From: JAZKSG01 sp036626215
Lineage (GTDB): Archaea; Thermoplasmatota; E2; DHVEG-1
Length of the DNA: 29,049 nt
NCBI GenBank assembly: GCA_036626215.1
Contig: JAZKSG010000017.1
Coordinates: forward strand, 1 to 29,049
Direction: 5' to 3'
Numbering within the stretch: the stretch's first letter is position 1; each line of letters opens with the position of its first letter. Of this stretch, positions 15,631-23,941 are shown one piece after another. Under the pieces are notes generated by a model. It was not told the origin of the DNA, did not search any database, and was given only the letters and a program-made list of their open reading frames with translations. Both the position numbers and the translations under genes were made by a program.

Positions 15631-17323
15631 TGAAATAGGCGTTTAGAACGTATTGTTGTATCATACGGTTAGTGTTAAAAAATGAGGCGTTAATCGCGAT
15701 GCAGCTCCTCATGGTACGAATCCAGTTGTCTCGATCCTGATAGAACTTTGGTATAATCCAGTTTCCAAGTTTGTCATACAACTCGTTTCTATCTATTTCG
15801 TCATCAGAGGCATCCTCATCTGTTTTTTCAGGACCTATACTCCAACCAGTTATGTTTTCAATGCATCCTTCTAACCACCAACCATCAAGCGTGCCAAACT
15901 GTGGAACTCCGTTATGCGCTGCTTTCATACCACTTGTACCGGAAGCTTCTTTTGGACGACGAGGAGTATTAAGCCATAGATCCACACCAGGAATTAGTTT
16001 CTTTGCTACACCAAGATTATAATTTTGAATAAAAGTCATTTTTACTTTGTCATCATTTATCGATTTCATTGCTTCAAATATTTTTTTGATAGCCTGTTTA
16101 CCTGATCCATCTTTTGGGTGAGCTTTACCTGCATAAATAATTTGTATATAGCCTGATTTTTCAGCGATTTCTAACAGTCGACCAAGATTAGAAATTAGCA
16201 GATCTGGTCTCTTGTAGGCTGTCTGTCGACGAGCAAAACCAATAGTGAAAACATCTTCATTCATATCTGCATTGTATTCTTTGTTAACAAAATCGATTAG
16301 GTTACGTTTAGCTTCAAGATGTGCATCCCATATCTCTTGTTTGTCTATACTGAAAGCAGAACGGAGAATATATGGATCTGAACGCCAACCAGGCATATGT
16401 TTATCAAACAATCTTTGAAAAGGTTCGGAGACCCAAGAAGGACTATGCACACCATTAGTAATGGAGTCAATACTATACCCGGGGAACATCATCCTTGAAA
16501 CCTCACCATGTTTCTTAGCTACACCGTTGACATAATGGCTAAAAAACAAAGCTAAACGAGTCATATTTAGACGGTTTTCGAAAGTAATATCATCTAAAAT
16601 AAAATCGGGTAAAAGATCACCAACCATATCCTTCGTCATATCTAAGTCAAACTGGTCATGACCTGCAGGAACAGGTGTATGAGTAGTAAAAACACAATGG
16701 TTTCTAACTTTGTCGATATCGTTAAAACGATTAAAAAGTTCAACGGTGCTTAATGCAGCATGGCCCTCATTCATATGGTATTTGTCAATAGTTGTATAAC
16801 CTAATGATTTCAACATACGAACGCCGCCGACTCCTAAAATTATCTCCTGCGCCAGCCGATACTTGTTGTCGCCACCATACAGATATTTAGTTAAACTTCT
16901 ATCCCAATCACTGTTTCCCTCAACATTGGTATCCAAGAAAAATACTGGCACCACAAAACCACTTATCCCTTTAACAGGATAATACCAAACCTGGATTTTA
17001 ACCTCTCTTCCTTCAATGTCAACCTTTGTCATAGAGGGAAGTTTGTCCAAATGATCCTCAATAGAAAACTCAAGTGGTAACTCAACCTGGTTTCCATTTT
17101 CATCTATTTTTTGATAAAAATATCCTTTCTCAGAGAGAAGAGTTACAGCAACTATAGGGATGTTTAAATCAGCACATGATTTAATTGTATCTCCTGCAAG
17201 TACCCCTAACCCCCCGCTATATGTTGGAATGTTTTCGTTAATACCTATCTCCATTGAAAAGTAAGCAATTTTTGGTTTACCTCCAAGATTGGAAGGTATA
17301 TTTTCATCTATTTTTTTATCCAT
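15626..17323 (-). CDS. glgP: Alpha-glucan (glycogen/maltodextrin) phosphorylase, short GT35 form
   Basis: GT35 phosphorylases release glucose 1-phosphate from alpha-glucan ends using pyridoxal phosphate. The protein shows the AgpA/GlgP-type N-terminus YFSMEIGINENIPTYSGGLGVLAGD, KYHMNEGHAAL, FTTHTPVPAGHDQF, SITNGVHSPSW, GFARRQTAYKRP and the cofactor site EASGTSGMKAAHNG, with the Schiff-base Lys at 467. At 565 residues it is shorter than the 700-850 of most phosphorylases, as expected of the compact form. GGAG lies about 12 bases before the ATG. The gene converges on the GT4-GH57 pair and completes a build-trim-degrade module. A palindrome overlaps its TATA box, suggesting regulation separate from the synthase side. 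Confidence 0.93.
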   Translation of the reverse strand: MDKKIDENIPSNLGGKPKIAYFSMEIGINENIPTYSGGLGVLAGDTIKSCADLNIPIVAVTLLSEKGYFYQKIDENGNQVELPLEFSIEDHLDKLPSMTKVDIEGREVKIQVWYYPVKGISGFVVPVFFLDTNVEGNSDWDRSLTKYLYGGDNKYRLAQEIILGVGGVRMLKSLGYTTIDKYHMNEGHAALSTVELFNRFNDIDKVRNHCVFTTHTPVPAGHDQFDLDMTKDMVGDLLPDFILDDITFENRLNMTRLALFFSHYVNGVAKKHGEVSRMMFPGYSIDSITNGVHSPSWVSEPFQRLFDKHMPGWRSDPYILRSAFSIDKQEIWDAHLEAKRNLIDFVNKEYNADMNEDVFTIGFARRQTAYKRPDLLISNLGRLLEIAEKSGYIQIIYAGKAHPKDGSGKQAIKKIFEAMKSINDDKVKMTFIQNYNLGVAKKLIPGVDLWLNTPRRPKEASGTSGMKAAHNGVPQFGTLDGWWLEGCIENITGWSIGPEKTDEDASDDEIDRNELYDKLGNWIIPKFYQDRDNWIRTMRSCIAINASFFNTNRMIQQYVLNAYFK

Positions 17324-17370
17324 TAGTTCTTTTCTTCTCCTATTCCCTCTAAATATTTAGTAGAAGTAAA

Positions 17371-17385
17371 ATAAGACTGTCTTAT
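17371..17385. promoter_or_regulatory. 7-1-7 perfect palindrome overlapping the glgP TATA box, candidate operator
   Basis: ATAAGACTGTCTTAT reads the same on both strands around one central base. Its right arm overlaps CTTATAAAG (17381-17389), which on the minus strand is a TATA box about 60 bases before the phosphorylase ATG. A bound factor would compete with TBP/TFB. Confidence 0.45.
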
Positions 17386-17437
17386 AAAGATTTCATAAAA
17401 GAAAAAGAGTAGTTCAAATCTAATACAGAGGAGATGG

Positions 17438-17450
17438 TTTTATAAACTTT
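17438..17450 (+). promoter_or_regulatory. TATA box upstream of the zinc-ribbon ORF
   Basis: GTTTTATAAACTT predicts transcription starting near 17470, just before the ATG at 17481 and the GGTGG that follows. It supports a real transcript beginning upstream of the first CxxC codons. Confidence 0.5.
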
Positions 17451-17480
17451 GATTAAGATTACAAGATGAAAAATATAGCT

Positions 17481-17733
17481 ATGGTGGTTTAAAACGTCTG
17501 TTAAAACCTGTTTAAAATGTGAAAGTAAAATTTCGTTGGATGAAAATCTTTCAGGATTGGTATTTGATGATCAACATTTTTTGTGTGAAGAATGCTGCAA
17601 CAAATATACTGATGAAGAAATCTATAATTTAACAGAATCAGTTATGCATGAACCCGGTAAGGGTATGCCTATTGCGTTATGGCTGCTACATGAGCAAAAC
17701 AAAGACAAACTCATGATGTCTGTAAAAAAATAG
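17481..17733 (+). CDS. Small zinc-ribbon protein, reading frame interrupted near the start
   Basis: The main frame encodes CLKCES... then FLCEECCNKYTDEEIYNL and ends at 17733, a compact treble-clef or zinc-ribbon-like protein of about 84 residues. The only canonical start in that frame is the TTG at 17536, which would remove the first CxxC. The frame is open back to the stop at 17476 but has no ATG, GTG or TTG there. The ATG at 17481 (ATG GTG GTT TAA) is one base out of frame: removing one T from the TTT run would give MVVKTSVKTCLKCES and fuse the two. Alternatives are an ACG start at 17494 behind GGTGG, or a real +1 shift. The function is unknown; pcn follows at 17840. Confidence 0.55.
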
Positions 17734-17839
17734 AAAAATACCGTCATTGTTATAAACCAATTCTGCATTTTATCTTTTTACAAAAGTCGATCCAACTATA
17801 TCGTAAAAATATTTTTTTCAGGGGAGGAAAAAAAGAAAT

Positions 17840-18577
17840 ATGTTCAACGCGAAAGTAAAATCAGAAGTTTTGAAAGGCATAATTGATGTTACATCTCCAT
17901 TGGTTAACGAAGTAAAATTTAATATCGCTCCTAAAGGGATTTCTCTTAGAGCGGTGGATCCAGCTCATGTAGCTATGGTCAACCTTGAAGTTAAAAAAGA
18001 CGCTTTTGAAGAATACAAAGCCGAAGAAATGGAGCTGGGAGTAGACATGGATAAGTTAGCTGGTATAATGCGTCTTTCCAAAAGTGGAGATATCGTCAAC
18101 CTCGAATACAACGAAGATAGCAACCGTTTGATAGTAAAAATTGGGAATCTGGTTAGACGTATGGGGCTTATAGATACAGCAGGTATGCCTGATCCAAAGA
18201 TGCCGAATCTTAATCTTCCAGCTAAAATAGTGTTAAAAGCCTCCGAGCTTAGTCAAGGGGTGCGAGCTTCTGAAGCTGTCTCAGATCATCTTTCTTTAAT
18301 GGTTGATAAAAAAAGTTTTGAGTTAGCTGCCGAGGGAGACACCGATACTGTTAATTTGAATCTCCCTAAAGATTTACTCAACGAGTTAGAAACGGAGAGT
18401 AAATGCAAAAGTCTTTTCTCAATAGATTACTTCAGCAATATGATAAAACCTGTTAGCGATGAAAACACAATGACTATTATGCTTGGAAACGACAACCCTA
18501 TAAAAGTAGAATTTGACATTGCAGACGAAAAAGGACATGTAACCTACTTGTTGGCTCCACGAATAGAATCAGAATAA
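17840..18577 (+). CDS. pcn: DNA polymerase sliding clamp PCNA
   Basis: PCNA encircles DNA as a trimer and tethers polymerases, FEN1 and ligase. The 245-residue protein is full length. Its N-terminus, MFNAKVKSEVLKGIIDVTSPLVNEVKFNI, is followed by the family's RAVDPAHVAMVNLEV block, an interdomain connector around 117-130 and a C-terminal YLLAPRIESE strand that forms part of the PIP-box binding pocket. A GGGGAGG element lies 12 bases upstream. It is followed by pop5/rnp2, a common information-processing neighbourhood. No second clamp gene is seen in the window, and nothing is irregular. Confidence 0.97.
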   Translation: MFNAKVKSEVLKGIIDVTSPLVNEVKFNIAPKGISLRAVDPAHVAMVNLEVKKDAFEEYKAEEMELGVDMDKLAGIMRLSKSGDIVNLEYNEDSNRLIVKIGNLVRRMGLIDTAGMPDPKMPNLNLPAKIVLKASELSQGVRASEAVSDHLSLMVDKKSFELAAEGDTDTVNLNLPKDLLNELETESKCKSLFSIDYFSNMIKPVSDENTMTIMLGNDNPIKVEFDIADEKGHVTYLLAPRIESE

Positions 18578-18647
18578 AATCATCTATAATCTCTCTTTTT
18601 TAACATATTTCTTCTAAAATGATTGTAAACGATGAGGGACACAAGTT

Positions 18648-18983
18648 TTGGTTGTGAAAGAAGGAAGAAGACGACGATATATAGGATTCAAAGTAGAATG
18701 TATAGATGAAAACAGAAATAGTCTAGATAAAGGCGATATTATTTATATAGTCAGAAAAAGATGTTCAGAACTGTTCGGTGAGCATTGTAAAAAAATGGGT
18801 TTATATATTGTGAGATTCAACGGTGAAGAAGGAATCCTAAGATGTAGACATATCGAAAAAGAAAACTCCATAAAATTGTTACAATCAATAAAGGAAATCA
18901 AGGGAAGAGAAGTAAAGGTAAAGACATTAGGGACATCAGGTACTATTAAATCCTTAATCAAAAAACATATGAATTCTCTTTGA
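18648..18983 (+). CDS. rnp2: RNase P protein component Pop5/Rpp14
   Basis: Pop5 associates with Rpp30 in archaeal RNase P and supports cleavage of 5' leaders from pre-tRNA. The 111-residue protein shows RRRRYIGFKVE at the N-terminus, an LFGEHCKKMGLYIVRFNGEEGILRCRH core and VKTLGTSGTIKSLIKK at the C-terminus, the RNP-like fold of the family. The start is a TTG, preceded by GAGGG at 9 bases; the GTG two codons later is an alternative and leaves the domain intact. It lies 70 bp after pcn, separated by a short T-rich stretch (18595-18602). Confidence 0.92.
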   Translation: MVVKEGRRRRYIGFKVECIDENRNSLDKGDIIYIVRKRCSELFGEHCKKMGLYIVRFNGEEGILRCRHIEKENSIKLLQSIKEIKGREVKVKTLGTSGTIKSLIKKHMNSL

Positions 18984-19004
18984 AAAAAAAGATAAAAAAT
19001 TTTC

Positions 19005-19014
19005 TTTAAATATA
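19005..19014 (+). promoter_or_regulatory. TATA box for the DUF4382-PKD lipoprotein
   Basis: TTTAAATATA lies 66-75 bases before the ATG, with a strong GAGGGTGAGG ribosome binding site in the leader. A weaker ATTTAAAAAC at 19020-19030 is an alternative. Confidence 0.55.
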
Positions 19015-19079
19015 GCAACATTTAAAAACAATTATCCATTATTTTGATGACACATTAATCATAAGAGGGTGAGGAAAAG

Positions 19080-19988
19080 ATGAATAGGAAAATAATACCA
19101 GTTTTGGTAATGATAGTGTTAGTTGCATTGTCATGTGGATGTATACGACAAGACGAAACACCAACAGAAGCAGGGTCTCTTACAACCATCAACATAAAAG
19201 ATAAACCAACAGAAGACTTCAAATATTTGAATGTGACGTTTTCAGGTTTAAAACTGTATGATGGAGACAACGAAGAATGGGAAGAAATAAATCTGGAGAC
19301 GACGACCATGGATTTAATCCAGCTTCATATGGAAAATCTAAGTGAAACCCTGGGTTTAGAAGAAATAGAAACTGGAAACTACTCTAAACTTTGGATTATG
19401 GTAGACAACGCAACTGGAGTATTAAACGAAACTGGAGAAACAGTATATATAAAAGTTCCATCTGAGACACTAAAAATACAGCATCTCTTTGACCTAAGAG
19501 AAGGAAATAATACTCTCACTGTGGAGATAGATTTGGATAAATCAGTTCATAGCGTCGGTCAAGGTAAAAAATATATTTTAGTTCCAGTAATAGGAGCATT
19601 AAGAGTAGAACATGCAAACGGAACTACGGCAAGGATTAGAGACCAAGAAAAACTTAAAAATATGACTGGAAACCGTCCACCATCAATAGATTTGGTGGCA
19701 AATGGAACACGCGGTAAACCTGTGATGACAACTGTAAATGAAACTATAACTTTCAACGCATCAGAAACTTTTGACGTTGAAGGTGACGATATAACCTTTA
19801 CATGGGATTTCGGCGATAACACAAGCGCAACAACTGGTGAAGTGGTCAGTCATGCTTACAACGAAACAGGAAGCTACACTGTTACACTTACCGCTAGTGA
19901 TGGCGACACAAGTTCAACTGATACTGTAAAAGTAGTTGTAAAAGGCGGTCCAGGTAATAAAGGAAACGGCGGTAACGGAAATCCGTAA
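19080..19988 (+). CDS. DUF4382 and PKD domain lipoprotein
   Basis: This is a predicted surface lipoprotein of 302 residues. A hydrophobic signal (residues 5-18) ends in a lipobox, LSCGC, with Cys21 the likely lipidation site. Residues about 34-176 match the DUF4382 pattern: TTINIKDKPTEDFKYLNVTFSGLKL, then GNYSKLWIMVDNATGV and KKYILVPVIGALRVE. Residues about 200-288 are a PKD beta-sandwich with the FTWDFGDNT and YTVTLTASDGD signatures. It ends in a short Gly/Asn-rich tail. DUF4382 is usually found as a lipoprotein of unknown ligand; PKD domains commonly mediate extracellular adhesion or carbohydrate contact. Several N-x-S/T sites suggest glycosylation. The gene is monocistronic and followed by a long T tract. 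Confidence 0.88.
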   Translation: MNRKIIPVLVMIVLVALSCGCIRQDETPTEAGSLTTINIKDKPTEDFKYLNVTFSGLKLYDGDNEEWEEINLETTTMDLIQLHMENLSETLGLEEIETGNYSKLWIMVDNATGVLNETGETVYIKVPSETLKIQHLFDLREGNNTLTVEIDLDKSVHSVGQGKKYILVPVIGALRVEHANGTTARIRDQEKLKNMTGNRPPSIDLVANGTRGKPVMTTVNETITFNASETFDVEGDDITFTWDFGDNTSATTGEVVSHAYNETGSYTVTLTASDGDTSSTDTVKVVVKGGPGNKGNGGNGNP

Positions 19989-20000
19989 AAAAAATAATAG

Positions 20001-20026
20001 TTTCTTCTTTTTTCTTTTTTTTTATT
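20001..20026 (+). terminator. Long T-rich terminator after the lipoprotein gene
   Basis: A 26-base pyrimidine run, nearly all T, follows the lipoprotein stop and runs into the end of the converging receiver gene. It is a strong candidate for archaeal T-tract termination on the plus strand. Confidence 0.6.
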
Positions 20027-20399
20027 TACCTTTACTTTTTAACACTTGTTCAACTCTTTCTTTTAAATCTTTAACGTTGAAAGGTTTGACGATATAATCT
20101 TCGGCTCCAAGACCACCCATACCTACACTCATAGTGTCACCCTTCGCAGTTAAAAAAATAATTGGGATACCAGACAAATCAGAGTTTTCTCTTATTTTGG
20201 CACAGACATCCCAGCCGTCCATACCAGGCATCATAATATCCAAAAGTATAAGATCAGGAGTATCTTTATTTTCGAGCATATCAAGAGCTTGTTCACCATC
20301 AGCAGCTTTCATAACTTCATAACCCTCCATCTCCAACATGTTTCCAACAGTGAACAAAACATCCTCTTCATCGTCAACAACCATGATTTTTTTATTCAT
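20022..20399 (-). CDS. Stand-alone response regulator receiver protein
   Basis: The 125-residue protein is a single REC domain with no output domain. All phosphorylation residues are present: the acidic pair Asp9-Asp10, phospho-acceptor Asp54 in LILLDIMMPGM, switch Thr84 and Lys105 in VKPF. It should accept phosphate from a histidine kinase, as CheY-like proteins do. I used the ATG that gives MNKKIMVVDDE; the longer frame needs a TTG four codons earlier. It lies 38 bp downstream of a second receiver gene on the same strand, so the two are probably co-transcribed. No kinase or chemotaxis gene is in the window, and the partner is unknown. Confidence 0.93.
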   Translation of the reverse strand: MNKKIMVVDDEEDVLFTVGNMLEMEGYEVMKAADGEQALDMLENKDTPDLILLDIMMPGMDGWDVCAKIRENSDLSGIPIIFLTAKGDTMSVGMGGLGAEDYIVKPFNVKDLKERVEQVLKSKGK

Positions 20400-20436
20400 A
20401 ATTAAAACCAAAAAACAATTTTTTCCAAAATTTTGT

Positions 20437-20841
20437 TTAAACCTCTTGCTCCTCTTCTTTTTCTTTCTCCTCTTGTTCTTTCTTTTCCATTATTTTATCG
20501 ATTCTATCCAACAAAGTATCTTTATCGAAAGGTTTCATAATATAGTCAGCGAGACCTTCGTTTAATAAAACTTGTTTACGTTTCTCAGAGATTTCTAATA
20601 CACTAAGAAAAGCAACTTTGGTGTCAAGAGACTTGTTTTTGATACGGTTAAAAACATCCCAACCGCTCATACCAGGCATCATAATATCCAAAAGTATGAG
20701 ATCAACCGGTTCATCTTCAAGCTTCCTAAGACATTCTTCACCACTAGACGCAGTTACCACATTGTATCCACCGAGTTCTAACACTGTCCGAGTTAAATCC
20801 ACTATGTCAGGTTCATTATCTACAACCATTATTTTTCTCAT
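20437..20841 (-). CDS. Stand-alone response regulator receiver protein with charged tail
   Basis: This 134-residue REC protein has phospho-acceptor Asp52 within the same LILLDIMMPGM block as its neighbour, Ser80 in place of the switch Thr, and Lys103 in MKPF. The acidic pair reads Asp8-Asn9-Glu10, a variant of the usual Asp-Asp or Glu-Asp. After the domain comes a strongly charged KKEQEEKEKEEEQEV tail, a likely helix or interaction tag. I chose the ATG giving MRKIMVVDNE, with GGTGGG about 12 bases upstream; a TTG four codons earlier would lengthen it. It is the first gene of a two-receiver unit, with a TATA-like AATTTAAAAAC on the minus strand near 20915. An orphan regulator; partner unknown. 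Confidence 0.92.
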   Translation of the reverse strand: MRKIMVVDNEPDIVDLTRTVLELGGYNVVTASSGEECLRKLEDEPVDLILLDIMMPGMSGWDVFNRIKNKSLDTKVAFLSVLEISEKRKQVLLNEGLADYIMKPFDKDTLLDRIDKIMEKKEQEEKEKEEEQEV

Positions 20842-20935
20842 TTTTATTCTCAACCCACCCTTCCAGGCAATATTTTTTTTTGTTAAATACTACAATTGTT
20901 ATATTGATAACTTGTTTTTAAATTAATCCCTTCAC

Positions 20936-20948
20936 TTATATGATATAA
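20936..20948. repeat. 6-1-6 palindrome in the receiver/lhr divergent promoter region
   Basis: The arms TTATAT and ATATAA flank one G. It lies between the minus-strand receiver promoter and the lhr promoter. AT-rich palindromes of this size arise by chance, so regulatory meaning is uncertain. It contains ATATGATAT, also present in the palindrome region at 12772. Confidence 0.3.
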
Positions 20949-21053
20949 CTTATCTCAATATAAATCTGCCCCCATTACAAACGTTTTAAGAAAAAAGAAA
21001 TGGGAAAAGAAAAATATACTAATAATTCTTTAAACCTCAACTCCAGATAAAAA

Positions 21054-23900
21054 ATGAGTAATGTTTTTTCACTTTTAAAATCTGAAATACAAAAAATTCT
21101 GCTTGAAAAAGACATAGAGGAACCTACAGAGCCACAAATCAAAGCAATTGAACCTATACTTAGAGGAAAAAACGTTTTACTGATAGCACCCACCGGTTTA
21201 GGGAAGACTGAATCTGCTTTACTGCCAGTTTTCAATAATTTTTTAAAATACAAAGAGCTGGTAGACAAAAAAGATGAAGGCATCTCTATAATCTATATCA
21301 CTCCTCTACGGGCTCTAAATAGAGACATGCTTCGCCGTACTTTTGAATGGGGTAAAAAACTTGGTATAGATATAGCGGTTCGTCATGGAGACACAAGTAG
21401 AAAGGAAAGAGCCCGGCAGTCAAAGAACCCACCAGATATGCTTATTACCACTCCAGAGACTTTTCAGATACTTTTTACAGGTAAACGCCTGAGGAGACAC
21501 CTCCATTCTGTAAAATGGATGATAGTAGATGAGATACATGAGTTGGCGGGTGATGAACGTGGCGGGCAGCTTAGTGTAGCTTTGGAGCGTCTCTATGAGT
21601 TAACCTCTGAAGAAAACAATATTGATTTCCAACGGATTGGTTTATCCGCTACGGTGGGTTCACCCAAGGAGGTAGCTTGTTTTCTTGGTGGTCTAAAAAA
21701 CGATGATTTTCGTGATGTAGAAATTTTAAAAGTTGATGTTACTAAACATATAGATCTAAGTGTTGACTATCCTACAGTTAAAAAGAATGATTATAAACTT
21801 GCTAACCGTTTTCAGATAGACCCAATCAGTTTTGCCTCTATCCGTAAATGTAAAAACCTAATCAATAAACATGTATCCACTCTCGTTTTTTTGAACACCC
21901 GTGATGGAGCAGAGATTCTTTCTTCCCGTTTTCACCAGTGGAAAAAAGATTATAAAATAGAGGTACATCATGGCTCTCTTTCAAAAAATGCCCGTATTGA
22001 ATCTGAAGATGCTTTTAAAAACGGGGATTTAAAAGCTTTGATTTGTACTTCTTCTCTTGAGCTAGGTATAGATATCGGAGACACTGATTTTGTCATCCAG
22101 TATAATTCCCCACGGCAAGTGAAAAGAATTCTTCAACGAGTAGGACGTTCAGGTCATCAAGTTGGGAAAACATCAGAAGGGATAATACTTGCTACTTCTC
22201 CTGAGGAAGCCATTGAGAGTTTAGTTATAGCACGTAGAGCTTTGGAGGGAAAAATAGAGGGGCTAAAGGTTAGACAGAACCCACTTTCTGTACTCACCAA
22301 TCAGATTATATCTATAGCTTTGGAGTATCGTAGGATCAAGATTGATAAAATATATAACATCATAAAACGGAGTTATCCTTTTCATAATCTCAAAAAAGAA
22401 CTTTTTAAAATGGTTTTATCTCAACTTAGAAAACAAAGAAGTATTTGGATGGAGGAAAAAGAAGGAGTCGTAGGTAGAAAACGTAAATCACGTCATTATT
22501 TTTTGGACAATATATCTATGATTCCTGATGAGGAAACATATATAGCTGTTGATATAAACAGTAGGGAAAAGATAGGTAAACTTGATGAAAGCTTCGTTAT
22601 AAACAATGTTTTTGAAGGATCATATTTTATTCTTAAAGGTCAATCCTGGAATATTATAAAGATAGAAGAGAAAGAAATTCTGGTTTCTCCTTCTAAAGAG
22701 ATAGGTAATGTTCCATCCTGGACTGGTGAAGATATTCCTATACCCTATAAAGTTGCTTTAAAAGTAGGAAAACTTAGAAAAAAAATGTTAGATGAATCAA
22801 ATGCAGGATATCCTGGTAAAGATCAAGTTTTTAAAAATGCTAAAAAACAGGTTGCAGAACAAAAAAAAGAAGGATATATAATTCCTGATCATCAGAACAT
22901 CACTATTGACGTTGATGATAAAACCGTTGTTATAAACGCCTGTTTTGGGACAAAAATTAATGAAACTTTAGGTAGACTTATATCTGCACTATTAGCCCAA
23001 CGTATAGGAGAAAGCATTGGTGTAAACACCGATGCATATAGAATAAATCTGGAGCTACCTGGCAGAATATCTGTAGATAAAATAAAGGAGATTCTACTGG
23101 AAGTTAAACCTGAGAGTTTATCTTATCTATTAAGAACTGTTGTTAGAAATTCTAACTATATAAGATGGGAACTGGTATATGTAGCTAGGAAGTTTGGAGC
23201 GCTAAGAAAAGATTTTGACTATAAACATGTAGGCGTTAAAAAACTGTTTACTTTGTTTGAAAACAGTTTGATTTTTGATGAAGCAGTTGACAAAATTATT
23301 TGGGAACGCATGGATATCGAGAATACCCAACAAGTTTTAAAAGACATCCAAACAGGTGAAATTAAGATACATAAACAAGGTTTGTCCCCTATATCTACCG
23401 CTGGTTTGGAAGCAATAAAAGGCTTAATGGCTCCTCAGAAAGCTACACGTAGCATTCTAATGGCTTTGAAAAAACGTTTAGACTCCACTAAGCTATCTTT
23501 AGTTTGCACAAATTGTGGACATACTTGGGACAAAACCGTTAGTCGCGTTAGAGAGCAACCTCGATGTTCTAAATGTAACGCTATAAAGATTGTTGCTCTT
23601 AGAAGATACAACAAAAATAAAGCGGATGTATTAAAAAAGCAAGAGAAAACCAGCAGCGACATTAAACAGGTTAGACGACTACATAAAAACGCTAGTTTGG
23701 TGCTGAGTTATGGAGAATATGCAGTTATGACTCTGATGGCACGGGGAGTCGGACCAGACACAGCTGCTAGAATATTAAGGAAACACGATAAAACAGAGTT
23801 GAAGAAATCAGAGGAAGAAGTGTTGAAACTCCTTAAGGATATCCATAAAGCAGAGTTAAATTATGCTCGCACACGTGGCTTCTGGGACGATAATAAATAA
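21054..23900 (+). CDS. lhr: Lhr-family superfamily 2 helicase
   Basis: Lhr helicases are ATP-driven DNA/RNA-hybrid translocases linked to repair and RNA metabolism. The 948-residue protein has a Q-motif-like EPTEPQIKAI at 23-32, Walker A APTGLGKTE with Lys51, DEIH at 159-162, SAT at 198-200 and motif VI QRVGRSGHQ at 361-369. The Lhr-specific winged-helix and beta-barrel core follows. A C-terminal zinc site is formed by Cys818, Cys821, Cys838 and Cys841, and a helical end carries a GVGPDTAARILR helix-hairpin-like segment near 895-915. It lacks the extended C-terminus of bacterial long Lhr. An AAAAATATAC TATA box at 21010-21019 gives a short leader without a ribosome binding site. The membrane protein gene follows after 41 bp. 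Confidence 0.95.
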   Translation: MSNVFSLLKSEIQKILLEKDIEEPTEPQIKAIEPILRGKNVLLIAPTGLGKTESALLPVFNNFLKYKELVDKKDEGISIIYITPLRALNRDMLRRTFEWGKKLGIDIAVRHGDTSRKERARQSKNPPDMLITTPETFQILFTGKRLRRHLHSVKWMIVDEIHELAGDERGGQLSVALERLYELTSEENNIDFQRIGLSATVGSPKEVACFLGGLKNDDFRDVEILKVDVTKHIDLSVDYPTVKKNDYKLANRFQIDPISFASIRKCKNLINKHVSTLVFLNTRDGAEILSSRFHQWKKDYKIEVHHGSLSKNARIESEDAFKNGDLKALICTSSLELGIDIGDTDFVIQYNSPRQVKRILQRVGRSGHQVGKTSEGIILATSPEEAIESLVIARRALEGKIEGLKVRQNPLSVLTNQIISIALEYRRIKIDKIYNIIKRSYPFHNLKKELFKMVLSQLRKQRSIWMEEKEGVVGRKRKSRHYFLDNISMIPDEETYIAVDINSREKIGKLDESFVINNVFEGSYFILKGQSWNIIKIEEKEILVSPSKEIGNVPSWTGEDIPIPYKVALKVGKLRKKMLDESNAGYPGKDQVFKNAKKQVAEQKKEGYIIPDHQNITIDVDDKTVVINACFGTKINETLGRLISALLAQRIGESIGVNTDAYRINLELPGRISVDKIKEILLEVKPESLSYLLRTVVRNSNYIRWELVYVARKFGALRKDFDYKHVGVKKLFTLFENSLIFDEAVDKIIWERMDIENTQQVLKDIQTGEIKIHKQGLSPISTAGLEAIKGLMAPQKATRSILMALKKRLDSTKLSLVCTNCGHTWDKTVSRVREQPRCSKCNAIKIVALRRYNKNKADVLKKQEKTSSDIKQVRRLHKNASLVLSYGEYAVMTLMARGVGPDTAARILRKHDKTELKKSEEEVLKLLKDIHKAELNYARTRGFWDDNK

Positions 23901-23941
23901 AATAAACATGTTTTCTATTACAATTATTTGTCTGGTAATCT

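Noticed and set aside
18743..19021. Minus-strand frame of 92 codons over the Pop5 gene
   Set aside because: It is antisense to a conserved RNase P subunit, is Phe/Leu/Ser-rich, and has no promoter or ribosome binding site of its own.
20338..20565. Plus-strand frame rich in Leu and Phe, superficially a membrane protein
   Set aside because: The hydrophobic run is the complement of the Lys/Glu-rich tail of the receiver protein at 20437-20841.
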